A stretch of DNA of 64,000 nt from Rhinopithecus roxellana (GCF_007565055.1 NC_044555.1:36092611-36156610); one strand, 5' to 3'; positions 37,859 through 49,769 are shown, numbered from the stretch's first letter. The notes: generated by a model from the sequence alone, not told the origin. Translations and numbers: made by a program.

Positions 37859-38267
37859 TGTATTAGGTTATTTTTGTATTTCTAGAAAGAAATACCTGAT
37901 ACTGGGTAATTTATTTAAAAATATGTTTAATTGGCTCACAGTTCTCCAGGCTGTACAAGCAATGTACTGGCATCTGCTTGGTTTCCAGGGAGTTCTTGCT
38001 CACGGCAGAAGGCAAAGCAGGAGCAGGCACAACACATGGCAAGAGCAGGAGAGAGAGAGTGACGGAGAAGATGCCACACACTTTTAAACAGCCAGATCTT
38101 GGGAGAACTCACTCACTTTCACGAGGACAGCACCAAGGGGATGGCACTAAATCATTCATGAGAAATTCACTCCCACGATCCAATCACATCCCACCAGTCT
38201 CCACCTCCAACACTGCAGATTACAATTTAGTATGAGATTTAGATGAGACAACATCCAAACTACATCA
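37859..38267 (-). mobile_element. MaLR (THE1/MST-type) solo LTR nested in the ancient L1
   Basis: Plus-strand 'tgtattaggttatttttgta' ... 'gaaatacctgatactgggta' ... 'catccaaactacatca' is the complement of an MST/THE1-type LTR. Imperfect 5-base flanks AAGGA (37854-37858) and AGAGA (38268-38272) may be the target duplication. L1 ORF2 continues on both sides. Confidence 0.82.
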
Positions 38268-38308
38268 AGAGAGTTTCTCTCTATTCTTTCTTTGTAGAGT
38301 TTCTGTCA

Positions 38309-38806
38309 AGATACCATCTCACACCAGTTAGAATGGCAATCATTAAGAAGTCAGGAAACAACAGGTGTTGGAGAGGATGTGGAGAAATAGGAACACTTTT
38401 ACACTGTTGGTGGGATTGTAAACTAGTTCAACCATTATGGAAAACAGTATGGCAATTCCTCAAGGATCTAGAACTAGATGTACCTTATGACCCAGCCATC
38501 CCACTACTGGGTATATACCCAAAGGATTATAAATTATTCTACTACAAAGACACATGTACACGTATGTTTATTGCGGCACTATTCACAATAGCAAAGACTT
38601 GGAATCAACCCAAATGTCCATCTGTGACAGACTGGATTAAGAAAATGTGGCACATATACACCATGGAATACTATGCAGCCATAAAAAAGGATGAGTTTGC
38701 GTCCTTTGTAGGGACATGGATGCAGCTGGAAACCATCATTCTTAGCAAACTATCACAAGAACAGAAAACCAAACACCGCATGTTCTCACTCATAGGTGGG
38801 AACTGA
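38309..38806 (+). pseudogene. L1 ORF2 C-terminal end, frame still open
   Basis: The inserted L1 carries about the last 165 codons of ORF2 with no internal stop, ending at the normal position (last residues FSLIGGN). A Cys-rich stretch 'GNNRCWRGCGEIGTLLHCWW' (about 38350-38410) corresponds to the C-terminal zinc-knuckle-like region of ORF2p. There is no endonuclease or reverse transcriptase domain, so it cannot act alone. The open frame reflects youth, not function. Confidence 0.85.
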
Positions 38807-38861
38807 ACAATGAGATCACTTGGACTCGGGAAGGGGAACATCACGCACTGGGGCCTATCAT

Positions 38862-38890
38862 GGGGAGGGGGGAGGGGGGAGGAGGGAGGG
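38862..38890 (+). repeat. G-rich polypurine tract of L1 3'UTR
   Basis: Runs of four to seven G separated by single A. This is the conserved G-rich part of primate L1 3'UTRs and could form a G-quadruplex in RNA or the G strand. Confidence 0.85.
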
Positions 38891-39035
38891 CTTGCATTGG
38901 GGAGTTATACAAGATATAAATGATGAATTGATGGGTGCTGACGAGTTGATGGGTGCAGCACACCAACATGGCATAAGTATACATATGTAACAAACCTGCA
39001 CGTTATGCACATGTACCCTAGAACTTAAAGTATAA

Positions 39036-39066
<31 letters not shown>

Positions 39067-41429
39067 AAAGTGTTAAATTTCATCAGATACTTTCTGCATC
39101 TATTGAGATGAATACATATTTTTAACTTTAATTTTGTTAATTTGCTTCATCACATTAATTGGCTTGCATATGTTGAACCAATATTACATCCCAGAAACAA
39201 ATCTCACTTAGTAAAGATGTATGATGCTTTTAATGTGCTGTTGAATTCAGTTTCTAATTTTTTGTTGAGGATTCGTACCTCCATGCTTATCAAGGTAATT
39301 GGCTTGTAGTTTTATTTTCTTCTGTTGTCCAGCTTTGATATCAGAGAGGTAGCTGCCCTCAGAAAATGAGTTTGGAAGTGTTCCCTTCCCTTAAATTTTT
39401 GGGAAGAGTTTGAGAAAGATTGGCATTAATTCTTATTTAAATGTTTTGTAGAATTTTCCAGTGGTCATCACTTGGGTTTTTCTGTTTGGAGGTCTTTGAT
39501 TACTGATTCAAACTTCTTATTAGGTATACATCTGTTCAGTTTCTATTTCTTCATTTTTCAGTCTGTGTAGCTTGTATGTTTCTAGGACTGTATCCGTTTC
39601 TCTAGGTTATCTATTTCATTGGTATTTAGTTGTTCATAGTAGCCTTTTAGGATCCTTTGCATTTTTGTAGTATCAGTTATAATGTCTCCTCTTTCATTTC
39701 TAATTTTACTTAAGATAATTTTCTTTTTTATCTTAGTCTAAGAGTTTGTCAATATTATTTATATTTTCAAAACTACCTCTTAGATTCATTGACTTTTTAA
39801 TTGTTTTTCTATTATCTAATTAGTTTATTTCTGCTACTATTTTAATAATTTTTCTGCTGTGACTTTGGGTTTTGTTTTTTCTTCATTTTCTAGTTACTTT
39901 AGTGAAAAGTCAGATTGTTTCAGATCCCTTCTCTTTTATAATGTAGGTATTTATCTCTACAAACTTTTCTCTAAAAATTGCATTTTCTGCATCCTGTAAG
40001 TTTTGGTATGTTGGGTTTTCATTTACTTGTGCCTCCATATATTTTCTAATTTCCATTTTTATTTATTCTTTGACCTATTCGTTTTTCAGTAATGTGTTGT
40101 TTTATTTCAGAATATTTTGAATTATCTAGTTTTTCTTCTAGTGATTTCTAGTTTCATTTAACTGTGGTCAAAAGAAATACTTGGTATGATTTTAATCTTC
40201 TCATGTTTGTTAAGATCTGTTTTGTGACCTAACATTTGATGTAGCCTGGAGAATGTTACATGTGCACTTGATCAGAACGTATTTTCTGTTCCTTGTGGGA
40301 TGCATGTGTTTTACATGTCCATAGATCCATTTGGTCTGTAGTGTTCTTTTAAGCCCACTGTTTCTTTGCCGATTACCTGTTTTCTGGTTCTACCTATTAT
40401 TAAAAGAAGGCTATGACAGTCTCTTACTATTATTGTATTGCTATGTATTTTTTATTTCAGTTCTGTCATTGTTGGTTATATGTATTGAGGTGCTCTAATG
40501 TTGGGAGCACATGTATTTATAATTTTTATATCTTCCTGGTGGATTGGCCCTTTTTTCATTATATAATTTATTTCTGTCTCTTGTAACAATTTTTGACTTA
40601 AAGTCTGTTGTTTCTAATATAAATATAGCCAACCCTGCTTTCTTTCAGTTACCTTTTTAAGGGAATATCTTTTTCCATTCATTTACTTTCAGCCTAAGTG
40701 TGTCCTTAAATATAAACTGAGTCTCTTGTAAGCAGCATGCAGTTGAATCTTTTATTAAATCATTCTTCCACTTTACATCTGTCAGTTGGGTTCTTTAATT
40801 CATTGTCATTTTAAGGAAATATTGATAGGGAAGAATTTATCATTGCCACATTTGTTTTTGTTTGTCTTGTAGCTATTTTGTACATTTTCCCCCTCTTCCT
40901 GTTTTTCTTTGTGTTTCGTTGTTTTAGGTTTGTATTGACAAGCTTGTTTTTGCTCTTGTTTGTGTATCTTCTATAGGACATACAAGTAATAATAATATTT
41001 ATCCATTACACATTATTACTACATATATCTATTAGAAACATGTTATTAACTCCCACAATGTGTACGTTGGTCCATTTGATAGTGTTTTCTTTGTGGTTAT
41101 CATGGGGCTTACAAAAATATCGTATAATAGTCTATTTTAAGCTGATAACAACTTAATTATAATTATATACAAAACTATGCAGCTTTACTTATCCCCCATA
41201 CATACTTTGTTATTGAATTCATAACTTACATGTTTATGTTTGGTATCTATTAACATATTTTTAGTTATGGCTCTTATTTAATAATTTGGTCTTGTAACTT
41301 ATACTAGAATTAACAGTGATTTACCAACCACAGTTATGACAATACAGTATTCAATATTTAGCTGTATATTAACTTTGCCAATGAACTTTACACTTTCTTA
41401 CGCTATTATGTTTCTGCTTGGGATCATTT

Positions 41430-41790
41430 TGTTTCAAGATGAGGAACTCCTTTTAGTTTTTCTCACAAAGCATATCTAGGGGTGACAAACTTGCTACAAA
41501 CTTAGTTTGTGTAGGAAAGTCTCTATATTTTATTTTCAAAGGAAAGTTTTTCTGGGCATAGTGTTATTGATTCACAGTGGTTTTCTTTAGGACTTGAATA
41601 TGATATACCACTTCTGAAGCCTGTGTGTTTCTGCTGAGAAATCCACTGATAGTCTTCTGAAGTTTCCCTTGTATGTGATGAGTGGCTTTTCTCTTGCTGC
41701 TTTCAAACTTCTCTGTTTGTCTTTGGAATTTGGTAAATTAATTAAAATATGTCTCAGATTACATTTCTTTGCCTTCATTTGATTTGGGAT
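41430..41790 (-). pseudogene. L1 ORF1 C-terminal domain relic in the ancient L1
   Basis: The minus-strand frame 41587-41778 includes 'SLKAAREKPLITYKGNFRRL' and 'SVDFSAETH', which correspond to the conserved C-terminal domain of L1 ORF1p ('AAREKGRVTLKGKPIRL', 'ADLSAETL' in human). Adjacent plus-strand text 'ctttctcacaaagcatatct'-like sequence near 41460 fits the ORF1 end. It is truncated and frameshifted on both sides. Confidence 0.75.
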
Positions 41791-43212
41791 TCCTTAGGCT
41801 TCCTGTGTCTTGATGTCCATTTCCCTTTCCATATTTGGAAAATTTTTAGCCATTCTTTGAAGACTTTCTCTGGTTCTTTCTCTCTCTCTTCTCTTTCTTT
41901 AATTCTCATAATGTGTGTTGGTCCATTCGATAGTGTCCTACAAGTTCCTTAGGCTTTATTCACTCCTTTTCTTTCTTCTTTTTGTTCCTCTGACTGAATA
42001 AATTTCAATGATCTGTCTTCAAGTTTGTTGATCTAATTTTTTTTCATCTGCTATTGAACCCAGCCAGTGAGTTTTCAGTTCATTTATTAAATTTTTTAGT
42101 TCCAAGATTCCTGTTTGGTAGTTCTTAATATTTTCTGTCTCTTCGTTTCATTTCTTACTTTCTTCGTGCATTGTTCTCTGGACTTCAGTAAGCATATTTA
42201 TGGCAGTTATTTTGAATTATCTGTTAGGTATACTATACATCTACATTTCTTTAGAGTCAGTTTCTGGATATTTTTCTTGTTACTTTGTTTGGAACATATT
42301 TATTTTTCTTAATTTTCCCTGACTCTCTGAGTTGATGTCTGTGCATTTGGACAAGAAAACCACCTTTCTGCGTCTTTACCTATTTGCATCATATAGGAGA
42401 AGACCCTCTCCAATCAGCCTCGCTCTTAAACCCTGTTGCTAGTTCAACCTGCTTTTTGGTTCTTGAGTGCCCTCTGGCATCTAGAGTGTACTAGATCCCA
42501 TTAGTGCTCTGAAGGCAAGCTGAGGCCAGTTCCTCGGGAAGTCCCCAGAAATCTGAATCATTAGATGCTCTGTCCAACTCTTTCCCTTTTTCAGGGATAG
42601 GTTGGTAAGTGGGGTTGTTAGCCTGTTAACTCTGTGCTGAACTTGGAGAGGAAGAGCTGTGGTCACTAGTTATGTGCTATATCTAACCATTGTCTTTGTT
42701 CTCACAGTCCTTGCATGGCTACGGTATGCTGGGTCCTGTTAGTATTCTAAGACAAGCAAGACAGAGTCAGTCATTTGAGCACCTCCCAGAAATATTGGAC
42801 ATTTGTTGCATGTTCAGCTCAATCCCTCATCTTGGAGAATCTGGGAGCTGGGATTTATTTCCTCCTTGCTTTGTGCTCAGCTGAGGTGATGAGCTGGGGT
42901 GAGTGCCCGCCCATTTATTCAAACCACCACATTTTTCTCTGCAGCTCCCAGGGGTCTGGGATATAACATATAACAGCCCCTACAGCTCTCTGAGATAGGT
43001 GAGATAGAAACCAGTTCCTTAGGGAACACCCAAAAACTGGGGATATTAAATGTGCCATCCAACTCTTTATCTCCTCAAGGAGAATTTTGGGGCTGGAGTT
43101 TATCACTTGCTTTTGTTCTAGGTTGAACCAGGGCAAGGAGGTGTGGTGTGTCTTCACCCTAGTTAAACTGCTGCTTTATTCTCTGTAGCTCCCAGATACC
43201 TACCACATACCT

Positions 43213-43446
43213 GCTGAGTATCCCTTAATCAAAATGCTTGAAGCTAGAAGTGTTTCAGGTCTTATTTTTTTTTCAAATTTTGGAATGTTTGCATTATACT
43301 TACCTGTTCAGCATCCCTAATTGAAAAATCCGAAATCTGAAATGCTTCCAATAAATATTTCCTTTTGAATGTCTTCTTGATGCTGAAAAAGTTCTGGGTT
43401 TTGTAACATTTCTGATTCTGGATTTTTGGATTAGAGATACTCAGCT
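43213..43446 (+). mobile_element. MER2-like DNA transposon in L1 5'UTR
   Basis: Left end 'tgagtatcccttaatcaaaa' and right end 'ggattagagatactcagctt' are near-complementary termini. Interior 'agaagtgtttcagg', 'ttcaaattttggaatgtttgc' and 'gcatccctaattgaaaaatc' match the MER2-type (Tigger-related) pattern. It is internally shortened and non-coding. Confidence 0.7.
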
Positions 43447-43806
43447 TTTATTAGTAGGCCCTATCAATTTTCTTAGACAACATGATAGAAGGCAGTGCCT
43501 TGGTTAGCATCCAAAAAAGTTTGAACATTAGATCTATGGACCAAGTCCTTTGAAGAAACTAAGAGCTGGGAGTTTCACCTTAATTGTATGGTACTGTGCC
43601 AGGGGTGAAGATTATGGGAAGAGGATATCTCTGCTTCTCTTATTGATTTTACTATGGCTGGTCTTGTAAACTAGCACAGGATGTAAGAGCTTCTCAACTA
43701 ATTTTTGGGTTTCTCACAAAGAAATGGACCTGTGAGTCACTCTTGTATTAGGGATCTTGGGAAGAAGGAATGTCCAGGGCTTGCTATTCTGCCGTCTTGC
43801 TGATGC

Positions 43807-44388
43807 CCTTAAACACATTCTTTTAAAGGGCAAATTTTTCTTTATGTCAATTTCACTTCAATAAACTTGATCTTTTCAGAAAACTTTCACGGATAAGTTA
43901 TAGTCAAGGAACAGGTAGAAGATGAAGCTTGGAAGATTGAGAAAGTATAGTAATAAGGCTGGGAGAAAATACAGAAGCAATATGGAAACCAATGGAGAAA
44001 TCTTAACATTCTAGGTGGAACTAAATAACTAATGACTCCTGAAAATCACTCTTTAAGTTTAGTAAACAGAAAGTCACCTATGACCTTGGCAAAGAGGGCT
44101 TGAAGTACAGCAATGGGAATGAAAGCCTGAGGTAAGTGCATGGTAAAAGTGTGCAATCTATTATATAAAGATATTTTAATTAAAAGAAAGAAGAGAAAGA
44201 AGGGGATAGCTAGATAGGAAAACATGGTCAAAGGAGGATTTTTATAATAAAGCTGGTAAGAGAAGAGGTCTACAGATCCAATAATGTAAAGAAATTCATT
44301 ACATAATGAAGTTCTTGAGGTGGTAAAATACTGTGGATCAAGAGTACACATGGAAGGGAGAAGTATACTTTGATAAGAGGAAGGATAC
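43807..44388. other. Unique, non-coding sequence
   Basis: No recognisable gene or repeat. A 101-codon minus-strand frame (44046-44351) has no motif I recognise. Confidence 0.5.
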
Positions 44389-44389
44389 T

Positions 44390-44812
44390 ATTATGTGTTG
44401 AACTGTAACCCCAACCAACAAATTTATATGTTGATGCCCTAATTCTTAGTACCTCATAACGTGACTTTATCTGTATATAGGGATTTTACAGAAGTATTCA
44501 AGTTAAAATGGGGTAATTTCAGTGGGCTCTAATTTGGTATGACTGGTGTCTTACTAAAGGAGGAACTTCAGACACATAGACATGCAGAGAAGAAAAATGA
44601 TGTCAAGAGACACAGGGGGAAGATCACTATCTACAAACCAAGGAGAGAAGCCTAAAACAGATCCTTCCTTTAGAGTCCTTAGAAGGAAACAACCTTACTA
44701 ACACCTTGATTTTTGACATCTAGCCTCCAGAACTTTGAGACAATGAGTTTTTACTGTTTAAGCCACCCAGTTTGCAGTTATTTAAGACAGTTCTAGAAAA
44801 GTAATAGAGACA
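44390..44812 (+). mobile_element. MLT1-type MaLR LTR
   Basis: 'ttatgtgttgaactgtaacc', 'ttggtatgactggtgtctta', 'acaccttgatttttgacatc', 'gcctccagaactttgagaca' and 'taagccacccagtttgcag' occur in the order of an MLT1 LTR. No internal region follows. Confidence 0.85.
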
Positions 44813-45842
44813 GCTTCTTCCCTGAAACTGGAGTGATAGAGAGCAAAATGAGAGAAGACACAATACAATTTTCAGTGGTAGGGAGGAATATGAAAGAGTT
44901 CATAGCTACTGTGCTTTTTTTGTGTGAAATAAGATGCAAAATAGTCTATTAAAAAGAAGGTGTAGAGGGCTAGACAAAAATGGTGATGATTTGAACTAGC
45001 TGTTCTAAAGAACAAAATAGAAAGCTGACTAGTGATACATAAAAGTTATTATTGGGCAGTATTGTGAGTACAGTCAGCATGAGCAGCCATGGATATTTTG
45101 TGATGCCTATGTGCATAATTGTGTTCTTCTCCAACCATGCTCATAAACTTGGTGGTAAACTCTTTGAGGGTTTGGGGGCATGGTTTGGAAAGGCAATGTA
45201 AAGAAAATGGAACATGGAAAAAAATAATGTTAATGAGAAATGTGATATAGTCTGGATAGCAAAGGAACTAAAAACTGAAAGTAGCTGATATGTTGAAAGA
45301 AAATGGAGATGTCCAGGAGCTAAAGTTCTTAATGAGGTAAGAAAGCAAGTGAACTGCTCAGAATATGAGGTTTGGATTATACCTTAAGATTTCAAAGTTG
45401 GAGCAGTTCTGGGCATAGATGAGTGCCTGAGATATGAAAGTTGTGATTGAAGTGAAGACATTATGATGAAGTTAGGATGGTAGATGAGTTATTCACATGG
45501 GCTTTGAAGTTACCAATGATAGCTTTGGTATGTAGGATTAAAAGAAGGACTGATCTAGGTGCCAACATTTTCATAAGTGGCTAAAAGATTAGTGAATATG
45601 GATTTTGAGGAAGGGCAAAAGATGATAGTAGGTAATATAGCTGGATGCTACAGGCCTCAAAGAAGACGGAAATTTCAACCACAGATAGAAAAACAATTGT
45701 ACTATCTCTTGTGCTTTTATTGCAATAAAGGCACATTATGTCATATATATGTATATGTAGATGTAGATATCAGTGTTAAATATATATGTAATTCCATGAA
45801 ATAAAATGTAATGCCTGGCAAAGTTAACAACATGAAAAGAAA
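44813..45842. other. Unique, non-coding sequence
   Basis: No recognisable gene or repeat; a 75-codon plus-strand frame at 45577 has no known motif. Confidence 0.5.
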
Positions 45843-46180
45843 TACAGATGGTTCCCCACTTACAATGGTTATAAATAAGATTTTTTTTTTAATTTTACAA
45901 TGGCCCTAAAGTCATATGCATTTTGTAAAAACCATACTTCAAATTTTGAATTTTGATCTTTTTCCAGGCTTGTGATATACAATATGACATAATGCATCAC
46001 TTTTGGAAAGCTGGACAGTGGCAGCAAGCTACATCTCACAATCAGTCATGCTAGTGTAAGTGCTCTGAGCACTTTTAAGGTAGGATAGGCTAAGCTATGA
46101 TATTTGGTAGGTGTATTAAAATGACATATACCTTGACACCCACTTCAAGGTGTGCTATGGTTTCAACATGAGTTGGACAT
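45843..46180 (+). mobile_element. Tigger-type DNA transposon remnant
   Basis: 'cacttacaatggttataa', 'aattttacaatggccctaaa', 'gtgctctgagcacttttaag' and 'gctaagctatgatatttggt' follow a common Tigger-related (Golem/Zombi-like) non-autonomous element. The right end is poorly preserved. Confidence 0.55.
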
Positions 46181-46404
46181 ATAATATGCTCACTCATACT
46201 AAGCAGCAAAGGGATTTCTCTAGATAGTCAACCTATGGTAAGGAAGTGACCATGATCAGAGAACACAGTGTAATTATGTACCTTATTCTAAACTCAAGAC
46301 TTAGGTTCTTTACAGCAGCAACTCTCCCCACACATCTTGTTCACAGGATGCGTCCTCAGGCTCTGATACTTTCTACTTTTCTGTTACCCACAAAATATTA
46401 TCAT

Positions 46405-46556
46405 GAAACCAGCACTGTCCAATAAAACATTTTTCAATTATGGCAACTCTCTGTATTTTCACTGTTTAATGTGGTAGTTACTGATAAATTTAAATTTGAA
46501 TTTAAATAACCGTGTGTTGCTAGTGGTTATAATATTGGAGAACACAGCTTTAGATC
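46405..46556 (+). mobile_element. hAT-Charlie-type short element
   Basis: 'agcactgtccaataaaacat', 'taatgtggtagttactgata' and 'tgttgctagtggttataata' match a widespread short hAT-type element with terminal 'cagcactgtccaatag' / 'attggacagcgctg'. Only fragments of the termini survive. Confidence 0.65.
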
Positions 46557-47640
46557 TTGTTAGATGACATAAAAAACATAACTCATCCTAACAAGTTATT
46601 GACCCCGTCTATGATGTCCTTTCAAGATGACTGTCTTAACTGCGCAACATCGTAGGTACAAGGCTTTAACAAAAGAGAATGATCCTATAACAACGGTAGG
46701 AATTTCAACAAATTGACATAGCAGAAACTTTTGGAGATAAAGATTTTTCATGGAAATCAGAAAATTCCACTACATACGTAACAGTTCCTTATGCTTGCAT
46801 GTAAAATAAACTTGATAGACTAGGTTGTTTTTTAGAGCCTCAGTTCATTGAGAAGTCAGAGGTCTTACCTCCCTAAAGTATAAAAACAACATATTTACAT
46901 TTGCTTCACAAGCTGGAACTCTGCTCCTGGCCATTACACTCACATTTTTAAAATGCATATGTGCTCTGATATCTCCAGTTGGGAGTATTAATAAATAATA
47001 ATCATCAGAAAAAGGTTAACTTAGGGAGGAAGAGCCCCAGTACTCCAACTGGTCATTTAAAACAATTTTCTTTATTGACATCTCAACTTTCTTTCTTTCT
47101 CCATTAGCTTCACCACCTCTTTTGCAGTACTGTTTACTTTCTAAAACTAATGATTATTGAAAACAGGTATGCAAGATTCTTGTCCTTATTAGAATCATAT
47201 ATACCGAAGTACCAGAGTATCTGATGTTGAAAATAATTTCCTCCAACACCTTTGGAATGATGTCTCTGAAATTCAACTCATTTACTTACTATGGATTGCT
47301 GCCTTGTCTCCTGCTATTCTCCAGTATGACTTCCTGCAGTTATGCTGTTTAATTATGTGCCTAAGAAACACGCCCTGTACATTTCTTGCTTTTCTTTTTC
47401 CTGCCTCTCTCTGAGTATTAGTTTTCTTACTTTAAAATTAGATGAATAATGTTTAAATCCCTGCAGGTTTGTATTTGTATTTTGTATGGAAAAACAACCG
47501 ACATCTGGCACATGGTAAATATAAAAACAGTGTTTAAGTGTTAGTTATTTTCTCTTTTTCCTTATTTTATCCTTCTTAAAAACCTCCATAATAATGTTTG
47601 CCATTTATATTATATTGTATTTTAAGGGACTTTTTATGCA
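46557..47640. other. Unique sequence, possible MIR tail
   Basis: Mostly nothing recognisable. 47400-47560 ('ctctctgagtattagttttc' ... 'catctggcacatggtaaata') resembles a decayed MIR. Confidence 0.4.
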
Positions 47641-47659
47641 TATATTTTACATAGCCTCA

Positions 47660-47775
47660 CCAACATTGTAATCTTCTTAAAAACAAGGTAGGAGAGAAAA
47701 GTCAGCTTATATTTCTTTGTAAATATAATAGTATCTATTACATAGTAGGTGCTTAAAAAGCAAAATTTTGTCAAT
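47660..47775 (+). mobile_element. Possible L2/MIR 3' relic
   Basis: 'attacatagtaggtgcttaa' resembles the 'cacatagtaggcgctcaata' end of L2 or MIR elements. Confidence 0.4.
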
Positions 47776-47819
47776 AGATTTGTAGAGATATATAGGGATA
47801 TGCTAGTACAACATACAAC

Positions 47820-47945
47820 AGTCACATATGCTTAAATGTAACATGACTATGAACAAATTCCTTAACATCTCTGAATCTCTATCTCCTCATGCATAAGATG
47901 AAGATGATAACAATATGTACTTATAAAGGTTATTGTCGGATAAAG
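47820..47945 (+). mobile_element. MIR relic
   Basis: 'ctatgaacaaattccttaac' then 'atctctgaatctctatctcc' then 'taaaggttattgt' keep the MIR order. Confidence 0.65.
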
Positions 47946-48299
47946 GATACAACTTAACAGGAGCAGGAATTACGAAGGCTCAAATTCATACCAGATCTAC
48001 GCTTATGTGTATGCAGTTTGAGAGAGATTTTGACAAACCAAAGATTGTCCAAAATGGAGTGACTAACGAGGTGAGATATTTAGAAAAGAGAAAACACAGA
48101 AGCAAGAATATAACATTAATTTTTAAATGTATAAGTAATTGCTTGTGGAAGCAGAAACATTTAACTCTTACTCTAAAAAGCAAAAATAGGACTATTGGGA
48201 GAGTTATAATAATAAGGGTTTCAAATCACTCCAATTTGATTTTCCTATATTACGTAGTAGAAGCAGCATGAAAAAAGGAAATTAACACACAAATTTTCG

Positions 48300-48395
48300 T
48301 CCCAACTTTCCAACCATGCAGCTATGTGATCTTGGACAATTCATTTTATCTTTCTGAGCTTCAGTTTCAAATATTCAAAATAAGTTTATTTTGTT
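48300..48395 (+). mobile_element. MIR relic
   Basis: 'gcagctatgtgatcttggac' followed by 'tttctgagcttcagtttc' is the conserved MIR core. Confidence 0.65.
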
Positions 48396-48943
48396 TAACT
48401 AAAAGTTATCAAATTTGAACATTCTAGGGTCTTAATTTACACAAGAGAAAAAAATGTGCCTTCCTGTAAAAGTCAAACTTGAGAGACTTATGTTTTCTAA
48501 GAAATCCATGTGAGGCAATTAGATTTTCAAGATTTATGACGATTGTGGACTCAATTGAATTTGTACTAAATTATAACTCTAGAAAAATTACTGTGTTTTC
48601 TGATTTATTGTTTCTCTAATAAATATTTAATGTGTAGCTTAATGGTTCATAGTAAGTAAAATATCCAGTGGTGTGATTCTTGAATAATGTATTAAACAAT
48701 AGTTAAGGAAAATGCCTGGAAAATACTGAATGTATACGTAACTCTATCCTGTAAAAGTTGTATTCTTTAATAGACTAGAGGTCTCTAAACAACTTTTAGA
48801 ACAAATGGATTGTGTTTATTTTCCTGATGAGAAATAAAGATGACAAAAATAGAAAATTGCTTCTGAGAATTTTAGTTATACAAAGAAAAAAATGATTACA
48901 ATGAGTGTAGTTTATTAAAAGTCTGATATATCAAATTTAAATT
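48396..48943. other. Unique, non-coding sequence
   Basis: AT-rich, nothing recognisable. Confidence 0.5.
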
Positions 48944-48955
48944 GCTGCATGTTGT

Positions 48956-49273
48956 GTCTGGGCATGATGGCTCACGCCTGTAATCCCAGCACTTTGGGAA
49001 GTCAAGGTGGGAGGATCACTTGAGGCCAGGAATTCAAGACTAGCCTGGCCAACATGGCGAAACCTGTTCTCTACTAAAAATTAAAAAATTAGCCAGGCAG
49101 GGTGGTTCATGCCTGTAGTCCCAGCTACTTAGTAGGCTGAGGCACAAGAATTGTTTGAACCCAGGAGGCAGAGGTTGCAGTGAGCCGAGATCATGACACT
49201 GCACTCCAGCCCCGGAGAGAGAGAGGCTCTGCCTCAATAAATAAATAAAAAAGTAAATAAATAAATAATTAAA
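48956..49273 (+). mobile_element. AluJ/S-type element with (AAAT)n tail
   Basis: Old, diverged Alu ('gggcatgatggctcacgcct' ... 'gcactccagccccggagaga') whose tail has become (AAAT)n. Near-identical 12-base flanks GCTGCATGTTGT (48944-48955) and GCTGAATGTTGT (49274-49285) are the target duplication. Confidence 0.92.
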
Positions 49274-49769
49274 GCTGAATGTTGTAAAAAGGAAAAAAGT
49301 AGCTTCAAATTTCATCACTTTCTTAATAAACATAAATGTACATAGTTCCTAGAATATCAATAGCCCGAAGCTACCAAACTATCAAACGAAATATTAAAAT
49401 TTCATTGTATACTCTATTTAGCAATAGATTTACTATGGCAATCTATCATTGAAGAAAACATAAAACTAAACTTGTAAGAAGTGTTTAAAAAACTTAAATT
49501 GTTGAATCTAATTTTAAGATTGTATGAGAGCTCAAAGCAATTCATGGTGTCTTTATAATTCAGAAGAACCATCCTCAAGATGAAACAAAAGTAGAATAAC
49601 ATCATTAAAACAAATGTGACAATATATAATTTTCTACTTGCAAATTTGCTTATCTCATTATAGTTTTACTTTTATAGAGACATATATGTATTTTTCTCTA
49701 CATAATGAAAGCTCTATGCAATATTGTAAAGAGAAAATTATCATTAAGAAAAGATAATGTTCAAGGTTA
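49274..49769. other. Unique, non-coding sequence
   Basis: Nothing recognisable. Confidence 0.5.

Larger units (their letters stand above)
38309..39063 (+). mobile_element. Young Old World monkey L1, 5'-truncated
   Basis: Starts at 'ataccatctcacaccagtta' in the ORF2 C-terminus and ends with a 27-base poly-A tail (39037-39063). The 3'UTR has a G-rich polypurine tract (38862-38890) and the duplicated 'gatgggtgctgacgagttgat' segment (about 38933-38953) seen in Old World monkey L1s. It inserted in opposite orientation into the ancient L1. Host sequence resumes after the tail ('aaaaagtgttaaatttc') almost without a target duplication. Confidence 0.93.
35330..43806 (-). mobile_element. Nearly full-length ancient L1 with five nested insertions
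   Basis: A minus-strand L1 whose 5' end lies near 43806 ('ctattctgccgtcttgctga', complement of the 'gcaagatggcagaatag' start). Its parts are 5'UTR (about 42370-43806), ORF1 relic (about 41430-42360), ORF2 relic (about 41300 down to 35500) and part of the 3' region. Removing the nested insertions (Alu 36149-36466, L1 fragment 36690-37100, MaLR LTR 37859-38267, monkey L1 38309-39063, MER2-like 43213-43446) leaves about 6.4 kb, close to full length. All frames are broken. Confidence 0.8.

Noticed and set aside
38243..38806. 187-codon open frame that could pass for a gene
   Set aside because: It is the ORF2 C-terminus of a 5'-truncated L1; the first codons come from the flanking LTR and host L1.
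44046..44351. 101-codon minus-strand frame with hydrophobic stretches
   Set aside because: No start context, motif or conservation evidence; hydrophobicity follows from T-rich composition.
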